64,000 nt of DNA, taken from assembly GCF_041260665.1 (NCBI RefSeq), contig NZ_JBGCCT010000001.1, positions 620,001 through 684,000 on the forward strand, written 5' to 3'. Below are positions 17,440-27,389 of this stretch, piece by piece. A program made the position numbers and the translations under genes. This DNA is from Catenulispora sp. GP43 (GTDB lineage Bacteria > Actinomycetota > Actinomycetes > Streptomycetales > Catenulisporaceae). The notes below the pieces were generated by a model. That model had not been told where the DNA came from, made no database searches, and was given only the letters and a program-made list of their open reading frames with translations. Within the stretch, counting starts at the first letter, position 1. Every line of letters begins with the position of its first letter.

Positions 17440-17922
17440 ATGACGTTCAAAGTTGGCGAGACCGTGGTCTATCCCCATCACGGGGCCGCGCTCATCGAGG
17501 ATATCGAGATCCGCGTGATCAAGGGCGAGCCGAAGGAATACCTCGTGCTGAAGGTGGCGCAAGGTGATCTGACCGTACGCGTGCCCTCTGAGAAGGCCGA
17601 GTACGTCGGCGTGCGCGACGTGGTCGACCAGGGCGGCCTGGAGCGCGTGTTCGACGTTCTGCGCGCGCCGCACACCGAGGAGCCGACCAACTGGTCGCGC
17701 CGCTACAAGGCGAACATCGAGAAGATCCAGTCCGGCGACGTCATCAAGGTGGCCGAGGTGGTGCGCGACCTGTGGCGCCGCGACCGCGACCGCGGGCTGT
17801 CCGCCGGCGAGAAGCGCATGCTGGCCAAGGCACGGCAGATCCTGGTCAGCGAGCTGGCGCTGGCCGAGGCCACGAACGAGGACAAGGCGGACGCCATCCT
17901 CGACGAGGTCTTGGCTTCCTAA
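17440..17922 (+). CDS. carD: CarD/CdnL family transcriptional regulator
   Basis: 160 aa, the usual length. The N-terminal Tudor-like RNA polymerase-binding domain (about 1-60) begins [15 protein letters not shown], the hallmark of this family. The C-terminal helical DNA-binding domain includes W85 in the NWSRRYK motif, equivalent to the conserved tryptophan that wedges into the promoter -10 region in mycobacterial CarD. CarD stabilises the open complex at many housekeeping promoters and is essential in mycobacteria. The CarD-IspD-IspF order is conserved in actinomycetes. A GC-rich hairpin separates it from ispD. Confidence 0.96.
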   Translation: MTFKVGETVVYPHHGAALIEDIEIRVIKGEPKEYLVLKVAQGDLTVRVPSEKAEYVGVRDVVDQGGLERVFDVLRAPHTEEPTNWSRRYKANIEKIQSGDVIKVAEVVRDLWRRDRDRGLSAGEKRMLAKARQILVSELALAEATNEDKADAILDEVLAS

Positions 17923-18008
17923 AGGTTCAGCGCTTCCTGAAGGCTCGGCTCCACCGCTTGTCCTGAATCGTGTGAGCACCATCGTTCTTTTCAGCATGAG
18001 CACGCCAT

Positions 18009-18039
18009 CCGGCCCCGCGGCAGCAGCCGTCGGGGCCGG
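18009..18039 (+). terminator. candidate terminator after carD
   Basis: CCGGCCCCG (18009-18017) pairs with CGGGGCCGG (18031-18039). The loop CGGCAGCAGCCGT can extend the stem. It is followed by CGGCTTGTTGTG, a weak T-rich tail, and precedes ispD by about 20-35 bases. Confidence 0.6.
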
Positions 18040-18056
18040 CGGCTTGTTGTGCGCTA

Positions 18057-18803
18057 ATGTCCCGAGCCGTGAGCATGAGTACTGATCCCGCCCCCGAGAC
18101 CGGACCCGCGGCCGCGCCCGGCCGGGCGGCCGTGATCGTCCCGGCCGCCGGCCGGGGCGAGCGGCTGGGCCCCGGCGCCCCGAAGGCCCTGCGCGAGCTG
18201 GGCGGTTTCCCGCTGCTGGTGCACGCGGTCCGCACGCTGGCCGCCGCGCGCTCGGTGGACCTGGTCGTGGTGGCCGCGCCGCCGGACCCGCAGGGCCTGG
18301 CCGAGGTGCAGCGGCTGGCGGCCGACCTGCCCGGCGACACCCGCGTGGTGGCCGGCGGGAGCAGCCGGCAGGAGTCGGTGGCGCTGGCGCTGGCGGCCCT
18401 GCCCGAGGACTGCGACGTGGTCCTGGTCCACGACGCCGCCCGCGCGCTGACCCCGGTCGACGTCGTCGAGGCGGTGGTGGCCGCGGTGCGCGGCGGGGCC
18501 GGCGCGGTGATCCCGGTGCTGCCGGTGACCGACACCATCAAGGCCGTGGACGGCGATCTGGTGACCGCGACCGTGGACCGCTCCACACTGCGCGCGGTCC
18601 AGACGCCCCAGGGCTTCACCCGCGCCATACTCACCAAGGCGCACGCGGCCTCCGACCCGGCAGCCCCCGCCACGGACGACGCCGGACTGGTCGAGGCGCT
18701 CGGCCTGCCGGTGCGCACGGTCCCCGGGCACGCCGAGGCCTTCAAGATCACCACACCGTTCGACCTGGTACTGGCCGAGGCCGTGCTCAGGAGGCGGCGG
18801 TGA
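18057..18803 (+). CDS. ispD: 2-C-methyl-D-erythritol 4-phosphate cytidylyltransferase
   Basis: Transfers CMP from CTP to methylerythritol phosphate in the non-mevalonate isoprenoid pathway. Family motifs are all present: [11 protein letters not shown] with PKAL for nucleotide binding, [26 protein letters not shown] and RAVQTPQGF. The frame opens at ATG 18057, but GTG 18069 or ATG 18075 are as likely. TAATGT at 18055-18060 looks like a -10 element eight bases before GTG 18069, which would make a leaderless message. The gene overlaps ispF by four bases (GTGA), so the two are translationally coupled. Confidence 0.95.
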   Translation: MSRAVSMSTDPAPETGPAAAPGRAAVIVPAAGRGERLGPGAPKALRELGGFPLLVHAVRTLAAARSVDLVVVAAPPDPQGLAEVQRLAADLPGDTRVVAGGSSRQESVALALAALPEDCDVVLVHDAARALTPVDVVEAVVAAVRGGAGAVIPVLPVTDTIKAVDGDLVTATVDRSTLRAVQTPQGFTRAILTKAHAASDPAAPATDDAGLVEALGLPVRTVPGHAEAFKITTPFDLVLAEAVLRRRR

Positions 18804-19297
18804 CCGCCCTGCCGCTGGTCGGCATCGGGGTCGACGTCCACGCCTTCGAAGAAGGGCGCGAGCTCTGGATCGGCGGCCTGCACTGGCCCGGCGAGGTCGG
18901 GCTGGCCGGACACTCGGACGCCGACGTGGTCGCGCACGCCGCCTGCAACGCGCTGTTCTCGGCGGCCGGGCTCGGCGACCTCGGGGCGCAGTTCGGGACG
19001 AGCGACCCGGAATGGGCCGGCGCCTCGGGGCTGAAGCTGCTCGGCGAGGCGGCGCGCCGGGTGCGCGAGGCCGGGTTCGAGATCGGGAACGTCTCGGTGC
19101 AGCTGGTCGGAGTCCGGCCGCGGATCGGCAAGCGGCGCGCGGAGTCCGAACAGGCGCTCAGCCAGGCGGCCGGGGCCCCGGTGCGGCTGGCGGCCGCGAC
19201 CACCGACGGGCTCGGATTCACCGGCAAGGGCGAGGGACTGGCCGGGATCGCGACCGCGATCGTGTTCGGCGCCGTGGTGAGGCCCGAGCGATCGTGA
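18800..19297 (+). CDS. ispF: 2-C-methyl-D-erythritol 2,4-cyclodiphosphate synthase
   Basis: 165 aa, normal length. It makes the cyclic diphosphate two steps after IspD. The zinc ligands D12 and H14 (GVDVHAF) and H46 ([12 protein letters not shown]) are all present, as is the C-terminal [13 protein letters not shown] substrate loop. One oddity is [10 protein letters not shown], where most homologues have a Pro after the Phe (FPDTDP). It starts at a GTG that overlaps the ispD stop. A hairpin follows before the convergent flavoprotein gene. Confidence 0.95.
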   Translation: MTALPLVGIGVDVHAFEEGRELWIGGLHWPGEVGLAGHSDADVVAHAACNALFSAAGLGDLGAQFGTSDPEWAGASGLKLLGEAARRVREAGFEIGNVSVQLVGVRPRIGKRRAESEQALSQAAGAPVRLAAATTDGLGFTGKGEGLAGIATAIVFGAVVRPERS

Positions 19298-19415
19298 GCC
19301 GATCGACGCTCCGGCCGAATCCCGCTGATCGCTCGCACTGTGCCCCCTGTCGGTCACGGTGGGACGACAAAACGATGATCATCCCACGATCGCGGGGCAA
19401 AATTGACGGACCCGG

Positions 19416-19435
19416 CACGGGGTCGAAACCCCGTG
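19416..19435. terminator. hairpin between convergent ispF and flavoprotein genes
   Basis: CACGGGGT-CGAA-ACCCCGTG is a perfect eight-base stem with a tetraloop. A second, looser stem, GTGGGA (19359-19364) with TCCCAC (19382-19387), lies upstream. Neither has a clean U-tract, so a bidirectional terminator is only probable. Confidence 0.5.
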
Positions 19436-19458
19436 TGCTAGGAATGGAAACGTGAACC

Positions 19459-21099
19459 TCATATCCCGCTGCTGCGCCTACGACCCGCGTCGGCGACGCG
19501 GTCGAGAACTGCACGTGCAGCGTTGTGGCCGGGGATTCCGGACACACCGCCTCCGCGGCGCGCGCCAGCGCCGCAGATGAGGACGTTGTCGATCCCGGTC
19601 TCCACGCCCCACTTGCCCACCTGGTCCGCGCGCTCGGCGTAGGGCCAGGACAGGTCCCGGTGGAAGATGTGGCCGCCGGGCATCGCCAGCTCCGCCTGCA
19701 GATCCTCGGTCGTCTTGGCCTCCAGGCACGGCCGGCCCTGCGCGTCCAGCGCCAGGCAGTCGGCCAGCGGCTCCTCCAGATAGGCGTCCAGGCCGGCCAC
19801 CGCGGCCCGCACCATCTCCTCCTTCGTCGCGCCGCCGGGCAGGGTGTGCAGCGAGAACAGCGTCAGGGTCTGCACGTCGGGCCGCTTGAGCAGGTCCTTG
19901 CCCAGGATCGAGCGGTCGGTGAGGGTGTGGCAGTAGACCTCGGAGGGCAGCGGGTCCGGCAGCCGGCCGGCGTGTGAGTCCTGATAGGCCTGGCGCAGGT
20001 GCGCGGCGCCCTCGTCGATGTGGAAGGTGCCGGCGAAGGCCACGTGCGGGTCGGCCCCGGACTTCAGGCGCGGCAGATGGTCCAGCAGCATGTTGATCTT
20101 CAGCTGGGTGCCCTGCGGCTGCGTCGCCCCGGACCCGCCGCGGCCGAGCAGCCGGGTCAGGACCGCCGGCGCCACCCCGGCCAGCACGTACCCGGCCTGG
20201 ACGACCTGCTCGGCACCGTCGCGGTCGCGGTAGGTGACCTCGGCGCGGCCGCCGCCGGCGTCCGGGTCGATGTGCGTGACCTCAACCCCGGTGAGGATCC
20301 GCGCGCCGGCGTCCACGGCCGACCGGTGCAGCGCGTCGGTGACGCTGCCCATGCCGCCGATGGGGACCCGCCACTCGCCGCTGCCGTTGCCCATGACGTG
20401 GTACAGGAAGCACCGGTTCTGCTTCAGGCCGGTGTCCCCGGCCCAGCTGTCGGTGCCGATCAGGGCGTCGGTGAGGACCACGCCGCGCACCAGGTCGTCG
20501 CCGAAGAAGCGCTCCACGGCCGCGCCGATCGGCTGCTCGAACACCCACTCCCAGGCCTGCCCGGCGCCCTCCTCGCGGGCCAGCGCCTCCAGCTGCCCGC
20601 GGCCCAGCAGCGGGTTCAGCAGCGTGGGGGCCAGCGCCCGGGCCAACTTGCCGAGCTGCTCGTAGAACTTGGTCCAGGCCCGGTACTCGGCCTCGCCTCC
20701 GGTCAGGCGGCGGAAGCTGTCCTCGGTGGCGGCCCCGGGGCGGCGCTCGACCAGCAGGCCGGTATCCCGGCCGGCGCGGCGCACCGGCGTGTAGGAGGAG
20801 ACCGGGCGGCTGCGCAGCTCGATGACCAGCTCCAGGTTGCGCACGATCGTGTAGGGCAGCAGCGACACCAGGTAGGAGTAGCGCGACAGGCGGGCGTCGA
20901 CCCCGGCGAACGGTGAGGCGCTGACCGCGGCGCCGCCCACGGAGTCCAGGCGCTCCAGCAGGGTGACGTGCAGGCCGGCGCGCGCCAGGTAGGCCGCGGC
21001 CACCAGCGCGTTGTGGCCGCCGCCGACCACGACGACGTCGTGGCGCGAGGCGCCGGGGCGGGGCGTGCGCTCGGCTCGTTCAGGCAGTGCCACTGTCAC
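19459..21099 (-). CDS. phytoene-desaturase-like FAD-dependent oxidoreductase
   Basis: About 546 aa from GTG 21099, chosen because GGAAGGA lies about nine bases upstream; the open frame continues far upstream but is a shadow there. The dinucleotide fold VVVGGGHNALVAAAYLARAG (GGGHNA at 26-31) and the C-terminal ICGAGARRGGGVSGIPGHNAARAVL FAD-contact region define the CrtI/phytoene dehydrogenase-related family (the pyridine nucleotide-disulphide oxidoreductase/RetSat type). The natural substrate is unknown, as no carotenoid or lipid partner genes adjoin it. It diverges from a TPR membrane protein, with which it shares a promoter region. Confidence 0.87.
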   Translation of the reverse strand: MTVALPERAERTPRPGASRHDVVVVGGGHNALVAAAYLARAGLHVTLLERLDSVGGAAVSASPFAGVDARLSRYSYLVSLLPYTIVRNLELVIELRSRPVSSYTPVRRAGRDTGLLVERRPGAATEDSFRRLTGGEAEYRAWTKFYEQLGKLARALAPTLLNPLLGRGQLEALAREEGAGQAWEWVFEQPIGAAVERFFGDDLVRGVVLTDALIGTDSWAGDTGLKQNRCFLYHVMGNGSGEWRVPIGGMGSVTDALHRSAVDAGARILTGVEVTHIDPDAGGGRAEVTYRDRDGAEQVVQAGYVLAGVAPAVLTRLLGRGGSGATQPQGTQLKINMLLDHLPRLKSGADPHVAFAGTFHIDEGAAHLRQAYQDSHAGRLPDPLPSEVYCHTLTDRSILGKDLLKRPDVQTLTLFSLHTLPGGATKEEMVRAAVAGLDAYLEEPLADCLALDAQGRPCLEAKTTEDLQAELAMPGGHIFHRDLSWPYAERADQVGKWGVETGIDNVLICGAGARRGGGVSGIPGHNAARAVLDRVADAGRRRSSGI

Positions 21100-21240
21100 C
21101 TCGGGCGTCCTTCCCTGTCTGGTTCCGATCATCCCATGTCCGGCCCGCATACCAGGCGTGGGTCTGGCATCCCGGCGCGCCGGTGGGGTATACCAGGCCT
21201 CTGTTGCCGGGCGGCGCGCCCGGCGGAGGGGGTGGGGGGG

Positions 21241-22479
21241 ATGTCCGTCGAGTCCGGCGATGCGGGCGAACAGCGGGTCTGGCACCCGGCGGCGACGATG
21301 GACGCCGCCATCAAGGCCGAGGTCCGGGCAGCCGTCAGCGCGGCCGGGGAGGCGGTCGCCGGGACGGGCGAGGACGACCCGGCCGAGGCCGACGATCTCG
21401 AACGAACCATGGTCGTGAAGTACGTTCCCCTTTCGGCTCCGCCGGAACCCGCCCCACCAGTCCCTGTGATGACATCGGAACCGGCGGCGCTCGGCCCGGA
21501 GCAGATAGCGCGCCACATCGCCCGCGCCGAGGCCCTGGCCGAACTCGGCCGCCGCCAGCAGGCCCTGGACGTCCTCAACGAACTGATCGTGGCCGGCGCC
21601 CAGGACGTCCGCGTCTGGCGCGCCCTGGCCGCGGTGTACCTGGAGACCGGCGACGGCGAGAAGGCACTGCGCGCCGCGGACTGGGTCGTCACCTTCGCCC
21701 CCGACGACGAATGGGGCTATCGCCTGCGGGCTTCGGCCCTGCGCCTGCTGGCCCGCCTCGACGAGGCGGTCGCCGCCGCCGAACAGGCGGTCCGCCTCGG
21801 CCCGCAGGTCTGGCAGAGCCGCGCGAGCCTGGCCGCCGCCCTGGAAGCCAGCGGCGACCTGTCGCAGGCCGCGGCCGAGGCCCGCCGGGCGTCGGAGATG
21901 GCCGCGGTCCTGGACCCGGAATCGGCCTCCGAGGCCAAGGAGATCGAGGAGGCGGTCGCCAAGGCCTCCGAGGAGCACGAACAGGCCCCGGAGTCGGTCG
22001 CGCTGGTCGCCGATCTGGAGGCGGTCCTGGCCTCCCGCCCGGGCCCCGACGACGACAGCCTGGCGCACGTCGGCAACCTGGTGCTCCGCTCGATGGAGTT
22101 CAGTGCGGCGGCGGGCTGGCTGGTCGCCTTCGGCGGCATCGCCATCCCCGGCTTCGACATCAGGTTCCTGATCCCGCTGGCGGTCATCGCGGTCCTCGCG
22201 GCCTGCCTGATCGGCCCGGCCCGCAAAGCCGGCCGCGACCTGTGGCGCTACCTGGTCGAGTACCTGTGGCAGGACACGAAGACCCGGGTCGCGCTGGTGA
22301 TGACGATCGCGGCCCACGTCTTCATGATCACCGGCAGCTCGCTGGGCCATGTGCAGGGCGGCTCGACGCTGATGGTCGGGCTGATCAGCCACCTGGTGGG
22401 ACGGCTGACGCTGCACCGGAAGGCGCCGGAGCTGAATCCGGTGCGCCGGGGCGGCGGGACGGTGCGGACGGCGGAGTAG
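21241..22479 (+). CDS. TPR-repeat membrane protein
   Basis: 412 aa from the ATG at 21241, preceded by a G-rich Shine-Dalgarno region. Residues 1-95 are acidic and disordered. Tetratricopeptide repeats span about 97-230 (HIARAEALAELGRRQQALDVLNELI, then VWRALAAVYLETGDGEKALRAADWVV and two further units), followed by a charged helix. Three or four membrane helices fill about 285-390, ending in a short cytosolic tail. It probably scaffolds a complex at the membrane. The partner is unknown. Confidence 0.8.
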   Translation: MSVESGDAGEQRVWHPAATMDAAIKAEVRAAVSAAGEAVAGTGEDDPAEADDLERTMVVKYVPLSAPPEPAPPVPVMTSEPAALGPEQIARHIARAEALAELGRRQQALDVLNELIVAGAQDVRVWRALAAVYLETGDGEKALRAADWVVTFAPDDEWGYRLRASALRLLARLDEAVAAAEQAVRLGPQVWQSRASLAAALEASGDLSQAAAEARRASEMAAVLDPESASEAKEIEEAVAKASEEHEQAPESVALVADLEAVLASRPGPDDDSLAHVGNLVLRSMEFSAAAGWLVAFGGIAIPGFDIRFLIPLAVIAVLAACLIGPARKAGRDLWRYLVEYLWQDTKTRVALVMTIAAHVFMITGSSLGHVQGGSTLMVGLISHLVGRLTLHRKAPELNPVRRGGGTVRTAE

Positions 22480-22490
22480 CAGCCACGGCC

Positions 22491-23744
22491 TCAAGCCACC
22501 GCGGGCTCGGCGACCGGCTCGCTCTCGATCCTCGGGCTCCGCACCAGCAGCGCGCGCATCAGCACCGCCGCGGCACTCAGCCCGAAGATCACCACCGCCA
22601 TCGGCATCCCGCTCGTCTTGCTCCCCAGGCCGGTCAGCGGAGCGAAGATCGCCCCGAACAGGAACTGCCCGGTCCCGATCAGCGCCGAGGCCGCACCGGC
22701 CACCGCGGGCTCGTACCCCGACAGCGCCAGCGCCGTCACCTGAGGCATGATCACGCCGATCGACGAGACCATCAGGAACAGCCCGACCAGGGTCCCGGTC
22801 AGGTCGCCCCCGAAGAGCGCGGTGGCCGCCAGCAGGATCGTGCTGCCGCCGAACGACATCACCAGCCCCGCGCCGAGCAGGCGGCTCGGCGCCACGCGCC
22901 CCACGAGCCGGCCGCTGAACTGGCCGGCGATCATGATGCCGAGGGCGTTGGTCCCGAACGCGAAGCTGAACTGCTGCTTGCTCAGGCCGTGGATGTTCTC
23001 CAGCACGAACGGCGAGCCGGAGATGTAGGCGAACATCGCCGCGAACGCGAAGCCGCCGGTCAGGATGTAGCCCATGAAGCGGCGGTCGCGCATCAGGACC
23101 CGGAAGGTCCGCAGCGTCGCCGGCAGTCCCCCGCCGGAGGTCCCCCGCGCTCGCGGCGGCAGCGTCTCCTTCAGCCCGAGCACCGCCGCGGCCAGCAGCG
23201 CCACGCCGATCGCGGCCAGCACCACGAACACCCCGCGCCAGCTCATGAACCGGGTCAGCTGCCCGCCGATGACCGGGGCCAGGATCGGCGCCAGCCCGTT
23301 CACCAGCATCAGCGTCGCGAAGAACTTGGTGAGCGCGTCCCCCTCGTACAGGTCGCGCACCATCGCCCGCGAGATCACCAGCCCCGCGGCCCCCGCGAGT
23401 CCCTGGAGCAGCCGGGCGGCGGTGAGCGAGTACACGTCGGGGGCCACGGCGCAGAACAGCGAGGTGGCCGCATAGGCGATCAGCCCAATGGCCAGCGGCT
23501 TCTTGCGCCCCCACGCATCCGACATCGGACCGGCCACCAGCTGGCCGACCGCCAACCCGATCATGCACGCGGTCAGCGTCAGCTGGACGTTCGCCTCGGG
23601 CGTTCGGAAGGAATGCGCCAGATCCGGCAGCGCAGGCAGATACATGTCGAGCGACAACGGCCCGAACATGGAAAGCGCCCCCAATATCAGGAGCAACTTC
23701 AGCGGAGCCCGGTTCGCACGCGTCACCACCCTATGAGAGCACAT
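22491..23744 (-). CDS. Bcr/CflA-family multidrug MFS exporter
   Basis: About 417 aa with twelve membrane helices. The motif after helix 1, GPLSLDMYLPALPDL, and the MFS motif A, GPMSDAWGRKKPL, are diagnostic of the Bcr/CflA (bicyclomycin/chloramphenicol) subfamily. RLLQGLAGAAG is the conserved helix 4 stretch. It would export small toxic molecules using the proton gradient. The start is uncertain: ATG 23744, or GTG 23729 or 23726, with no strong ribosome-binding site for any, so a leaderless message is possible. It is divergent from cysS, with only about 47 bases between them. Confidence 0.9.
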   Translation of the reverse strand: MCSHRVVTRANRAPLKLLLILGALSMFGPLSLDMYLPALPDLAHSFRTPEANVQLTLTACMIGLAVGQLVAGPMSDAWGRKKPLAIGLIAYAATSLFCAVAPDVYSLTAARLLQGLAGAAGLVISRAMVRDLYEGDALTKFFATLMLVNGLAPILAPVIGGQLTRFMSWRGVFVVLAAIGVALLAAAVLGLKETLPPRARGTSGGGLPATLRTFRVLMRDRRFMGYILTGGFAFAAMFAYISGSPFVLENIHGLSKQQFSFAFGTNALGIMIAGQFSGRLVGRVAPSRLLGAGLVMSFGGSTILLAATALFGGDLTGTLVGLFLMVSSIGVIMPQVTALALSGYEPAVAGAASALIGTGQFLFGAIFAPLTGLGSKTSGMPMAVVIFGLSAAAVLMRALLVRSPRIESEPVAEPAVA

Positions 23745-23779
23745 GGCAACTGAAGACAATTTCGCCTTCCACCCCCCGG

Positions 23780-23791
23780 TATCCTTGGGGA
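23780..23791 (+). promoter_or_regulatory. probable -10 element of a leaderless cysS mRNA
   Basis: TATCCT (23780-23785) lies six bases before the cysS ATG at 23792, with no Shine-Dalgarno in between except TGGGGA. This spacing matches actinobacterial leaderless transcripts. The -35 region is not obvious. Confidence 0.55.
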
Positions 23792-25201
23792 ATGACTCTC
23801 CGCCTGTATGACACCGCCGCGCGAGCGACGCGCGAGTTCGTACCCGTCACCCCAGGCAAAGTCTCGATCTACCTGTGTGGCGCGACCGTCCAGGCCCCGC
23901 CGCACATCGGCCACGTCCGGTCGCAGCTCTCCTTCGACATCGTCCGCCGCTGGTTCGAGTACCGCGGCTACGACGTCACCTTCGTGCGCAACGTCACCGA
24001 CATCGACGACAAGATCATCCGCAAGGCCGCCGAGCAGGGTGTGGAGACCTGGCGGGTCGCGCAGGCCAACGAGTACGCGTTCCAGGACGCCTACCGGCTG
24101 CTGGGCTGCGAGGACCCCTCCGTCGAGCCGCGCGCGACCGGGCACATCCCGGAGATGATCGCGATGATGCGCAAGCTCATCGACGACGGCCACGCCTACG
24201 CGGCCGGCGGCGACGTCTACTTCCGCGTGCGCTCCTTCCCCGAGTACGGCGCGCTGGCCCACTTCAGCGTGGACGACCTGGAGGAGCAGCCGCTCGACGA
24301 CGTGGCCCCGACCACACACAAGGAGGACCCGCACGACTTCACGCTCTGGAAGGCGTCGAAGCCGGGCGAGCCCTTTTGGGACACGCCGTGGGGTCCGGGG
24401 CGTCCGGGCTGGCACCTGGAGTGCTCCGCGATGGCGCACCGCTATCTGGGCACGAACTTCGACATCCACGGCGGCGGCGTCGACCTGATCTTCCCGCACC
24501 ACGAGAACGAGCAGGCGCAGTCGCACGCGTTCGGCGACAAGTTCACCAACTACTGGATGCACAACGGCTGGGTCACCCTCAAGAACGAGAAGATGTCCAA
24601 GTCGCTGGGCAACTCGGTCCTGGTCACGGAACTGGCCAAGCAGTACCGGCCGGTGGTCCTGCGCTACTACCTCGGCACCCCGCACTACCGCTCGATGATC
24701 GAGTACACGGAGGACTCGCTGCGCGATGCCGACACCGCGTACTCGCGCATCGAGGGCTTCGTCACCCGGGCCCTGGAGACGGTCGGCCCGACCGAGTCCG
24801 CGGCCGAGGTCCCGGCGGCGTTCGCGGAGTCCATGGACGACGACTTCGGCGTCCCGGGCGCGGTGGCCGTCCTGTACAACACCGTCCGCGAGGGCAACAC
24901 CGCCCTGGCCGCCGGCGACAAGGAAGGCGTGGCCTCGCACCTGGCCTCGGTGCTGAAGATGCTGGACATCCTCGGCCTGAACCCGCTGGACGCGCAGTGG
25001 GCCGGGGCCGCGGGTGCCCCGGGCTCGGCCACCGACCTGCGGCCGGCCGTCGACAGCCTGGTCAAGGTGGCGCTGGAGCAGCGGCAGGCGGCGCGCGAGC
25101 GCAAGGACTACGCCGCCTCCGACGCCATCCGCGACCAGCTGGCCCGGGCCGGCATCACCGTCGAGGACACCCCGAGCGGTCCACGCTGGACCATCGCCTG
25201 A
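23792..25201 (+). CDS. cysS: cysteinyl-tRNA synthetase
   Basis: 469 aa, the usual length. It charges tRNA-Cys. The N-terminus has the zinc-binding C29 (YLCGATVQ) and the HIGH motif at 38-41. KMSKS starts at residue 267 ([10 protein letters not shown]). WHLECSAM and [15 protein letters not shown] provide the remaining zinc and active-site residues. The family DALR-like C-terminal domain is complete. It precedes rlmB by 110 bases in the order conserved among actinobacteria. It is distinct from MshC, which is shorter and lacks this C-terminal domain. Confidence 0.97.
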   Translation: MTLRLYDTAARATREFVPVTPGKVSIYLCGATVQAPPHIGHVRSQLSFDIVRRWFEYRGYDVTFVRNVTDIDDKIIRKAAEQGVETWRVAQANEYAFQDAYRLLGCEDPSVEPRATGHIPEMIAMMRKLIDDGHAYAAGGDVYFRVRSFPEYGALAHFSVDDLEEQPLDDVAPTTHKEDPHDFTLWKASKPGEPFWDTPWGPGRPGWHLECSAMAHRYLGTNFDIHGGGVDLIFPHHENEQAQSHAFGDKFTNYWMHNGWVTLKNEKMSKSLGNSVLVTELAKQYRPVVLRYYLGTPHYRSMIEYTEDSLRDADTAYSRIEGFVTRALETVGPTESAAEVPAAFAESMDDDFGVPGAVAVLYNTVREGNTALAAGDKEGVASHLASVLKMLDILGLNPLDAQWAGAAGAPGSATDLRPAVDSLVKVALEQRQAARERKDYAASDAIRDQLARAGITVEDTPSGPRWTIA

Positions 25202-25310
25202 CACCGGGGCGGTCGCCCGACCGGGCCCTCCCCACCGTGCCCCCGCCGCGCCGCAGGTAGCGTGGAGCGGAGGCACGGCCTCTGAGCAGAATTCACAAAG
25301 GAAAGACATC

Positions 25311-26327
25311 ATGGCGAGCAAAGGCGGCGGCACCGGCGGCCGGGCGAACAAGCCGGGCGCGTCGAGCTCCCGGAAGGGCGCGCAGAAGGGCTCCGGCGGC
25401 CAGCGCCGCCAGGGCCTGGAGGGCCGCGGCCCGACGCCGAAGGCCGAGGAGCGCACCGGGCATCCGGCGGCCCGGCGGGCGAAGTCGGCGGCCAAGCGCG
25501 CCACCGCCGCGAGCCCCCGCTCGGGCGCCGGTACGCGCAGCACGGCCCGTCCGACCCGGCGCACCCCCGGCAAGGGCGACGCCGAGCAGGTGGCCGGCCG
25601 CAACTCCGTGGTCGAGGCGCTGCGGGCGCAGGTTCCGGCCAAGGCCCTGTACGTCGCGCAGTACATCGACAGCGACGACCGGGTCCGCGAGTCCATGAAG
25701 CTCGCGATGGAGCAGGGCGTGCCGCTGCTGGAGGCCCCGCGCCACGAGCTGGACCGGATGACCAACGGCACCCTGCACCAGGGCGTGATGCTGGTCATGC
25801 CGCCCTATGAGTACGCGCACCCGGACGACCTCCTGGAGGAGGTGTTCGCCAACGGCGACACCCCGCTGTTCGCTGCGCTGGACGGCGTCACCGACCCGCG
25901 CAACCTCGGCGCCGTGATGCGGTCCGTCGCGGCCTTCGGCGGGCACGGCGTGATCGTGCCGGAGCGCCGCGCGGCGGGCATGACGGCCGGCGCGTTCAAG
26001 GCCGCGGCCGGCGCCGGGGCCCGGCTGCCGGTGGCCCGTGCCGGGAACCTGACCCGCGCGCTGGAGGCGTACAAGAAGCAGGGCGTGATGATCGCCGGGC
26101 TGGCCGCCGACGGCGCGGTGCCGCTGCACGAGCTGGAGATCGCCACCGAGCCGCTGTGCCTGGTCGTCGGCTCCGAGGGCAAGGGCATGTCGCGGCTGGT
26201 GTCCGAGCTCTGCGACGTCACCGTCTCGATCCCGATCGCCTCCTCGACCGAGTCGCTGAACGCCGGCGTCGCCGCCGGAATCGCGTTGTACGAGGTCAAC
26301 CGTCGGCGCGCCGAAGCGCGCGGCTGA
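25311..26327 (+). CDS. rlmB: 23S rRNA (guanosine-2'-O-)-methyltransferase RlmB-like (SpoU family)
   Basis: 338 aa from ATG 25311, with AAAGGAAAG upstream; the same frame is open further back, but that part overlaps cysS. Residues 1-90 are a Gly/Ser/Arg/Lys-rich basic tail typical of actinobacterial members. Then comes the substrate-binding domain (AGRNSVVEALRA, about 98-170), and the SPOUT domain with VTDPRNLGAVMRSVAAFG, LVVGSEGKGMSRLV and SSTESLNAGVAAGIALYE, the three SpoU motifs forming the S-adenosylmethionine knot. It would methylate a ribose in 23S rRNA. The exact site is inferred from the family. Confidence 0.93.
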   Translation: MASKGGGTGGRANKPGASSSRKGAQKGSGGQRRQGLEGRGPTPKAEERTGHPAARRAKSAAKRATAASPRSGAGTRSTARPTRRTPGKGDAEQVAGRNSVVEALRAQVPAKALYVAQYIDSDDRVRESMKLAMEQGVPLLEAPRHELDRMTNGTLHQGVMLVMPPYEYAHPDDLLEEVFANGDTPLFAALDGVTDPRNLGAVMRSVAAFGGHGVIVPERRAAGMTAGAFKAAAGAGARLPVARAGNLTRALEAYKKQGVMIAGLAADGAVPLHELEIATEPLCLVVGSEGKGMSRLVSELCDVTVSIPIASSTESLNAGVAAGIALYEVNRRRAEARG

Positions 26328-26376
26328 CCGCGAAGTATCAGGCACCACCGCACCACTCAGCTAGGAGAACAGCTCA

Positions 26377-27360
26377 ATGGCGAGCACTGAAAGCGGCAGT
26401 TCCGCACGCCCGGCCCCGATCGGGCCGGTCGACTCCTCGAAGACCCCGCGCTTCGCGGGCTTCGCGACCTTCGCGCGGCTGCCGCGCCTGGACCAGCTCC
26501 CGGCCGGCGAGAAGGCCGACGTCGCGGTCCTGGGCGCGCCCTTCGACTCCGGCGTCTCCTACCGCCCCGGCGCCCGCTTCGCGCCGGCGGCGGTGCGCGA
26601 GGCCTCGCGGCTGCTGCGGCCCTACCACCCGGGCCTGGACTTCTCGCCGTTCGAGGCGGTCCAGGTCGCCGACGCCGGCGACATCGCCATCAACCCCTAT
26701 CTGCTGGACCAGGCGCTGGAGCAGATCGAGGAGCACTCCGGCGAACTGGTCGGGGCCGGGTCCAAGCTGGTCACCATCGGCGGCGACCACACCATCGCGC
26801 TGCCGCTGCTGCGCACGATGGCCCGCAAGCACGGACCGGTGGCGCTGCTGCACTTCGACGCGCACCTGGACACCTGGGACACGTACTTCGGAGCGCCGTA
26901 CACCCACGGCACGCCGTTCCGCCGCGCGTTCGAGGAGGGCATCCTCGACTCCTCGGCGGTGGCGCACGTCGGCACCCGCGGCCCGCTGTACAGCAAGCAG
27001 GACCTCACCGACGACCAGCGCATGGGCTTCGGCATCGTGACCTCCGCGGACGTGATGCGCCAAGGCGTGGACGCGGCGGTCCAGGCGCTGCGCGAGCGGA
27101 TCGGCGACCGGCCGCTGTACGTCTCGATCGACATCGACGTCCTGGACCCCGCGCACGCCCCCGGCACCGGCACCCCCGAGGCCGGCGGCATGACCAGCCG
27201 TGAACTGCTGGAGATCCTGCGCGGCCTGGACGGCCTGAACCTGGTCGGCGCGGACGTGGTCGAGGTCGCCCCGGCCTACGACCACGCCGAGATCACCTCG
27301 ATCGCCGCCGCGCACGTGGCCTACGATCTTGTGACGTTGCTGGCCATGCAGGGGCGGTGA
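26377..27360 (+). CDS. speB: agmatinase/ureohydrolase (arginase family)
   Basis: 327 aa with AGGAG ten bases upstream. Manganese ligands are all present: H138 in GGDHT, D161, H163 and D165 in DAHLD, and D252 and D254 in SIDIDVLDP. The family ends with HAPGTGTPE and E-rich segments. It hydrolyses agmatine, or a related guanidino compound such as 4-guanidinobutyrate, to release urea. The following amidohydrolase and amine oxidase genes support a polyamine route (agmatine to putrescine to aldehyde). Which guanidine is used cannot be settled from sequence. Confidence 0.9.
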   Translation: MASTESGSSARPAPIGPVDSSKTPRFAGFATFARLPRLDQLPAGEKADVAVLGAPFDSGVSYRPGARFAPAAVREASRLLRPYHPGLDFSPFEAVQVADAGDIAINPYLLDQALEQIEEHSGELVGAGSKLVTIGGDHTIALPLLRTMARKHGPVALLHFDAHLDTWDTYFGAPYTHGTPFRRAFEEGILDSSAVAHVGTRGPLYSKQDLTDDQRMGFGIVTSADVMRQGVDAAVQALRERIGDRPLYVSIDIDVLDPAHAPGTGTPEAGGMTSRELLEILRGLDGLNLVGADVVEVAPAYDHAEITSIAAAHVAYDLVTLLAMQGR

Positions 27361-27389
27361 GGCGCCGCCCCTGAAAAGGGGGACTTCCG

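Noticed and set aside
19411-19440. T-arm-like GGGGTCGAAACCCC, considered as a tRNA fragment or attachment site
   Set aside because: No anticodon arm or acceptor stem fits around it; better read as a hairpin between convergent genes.
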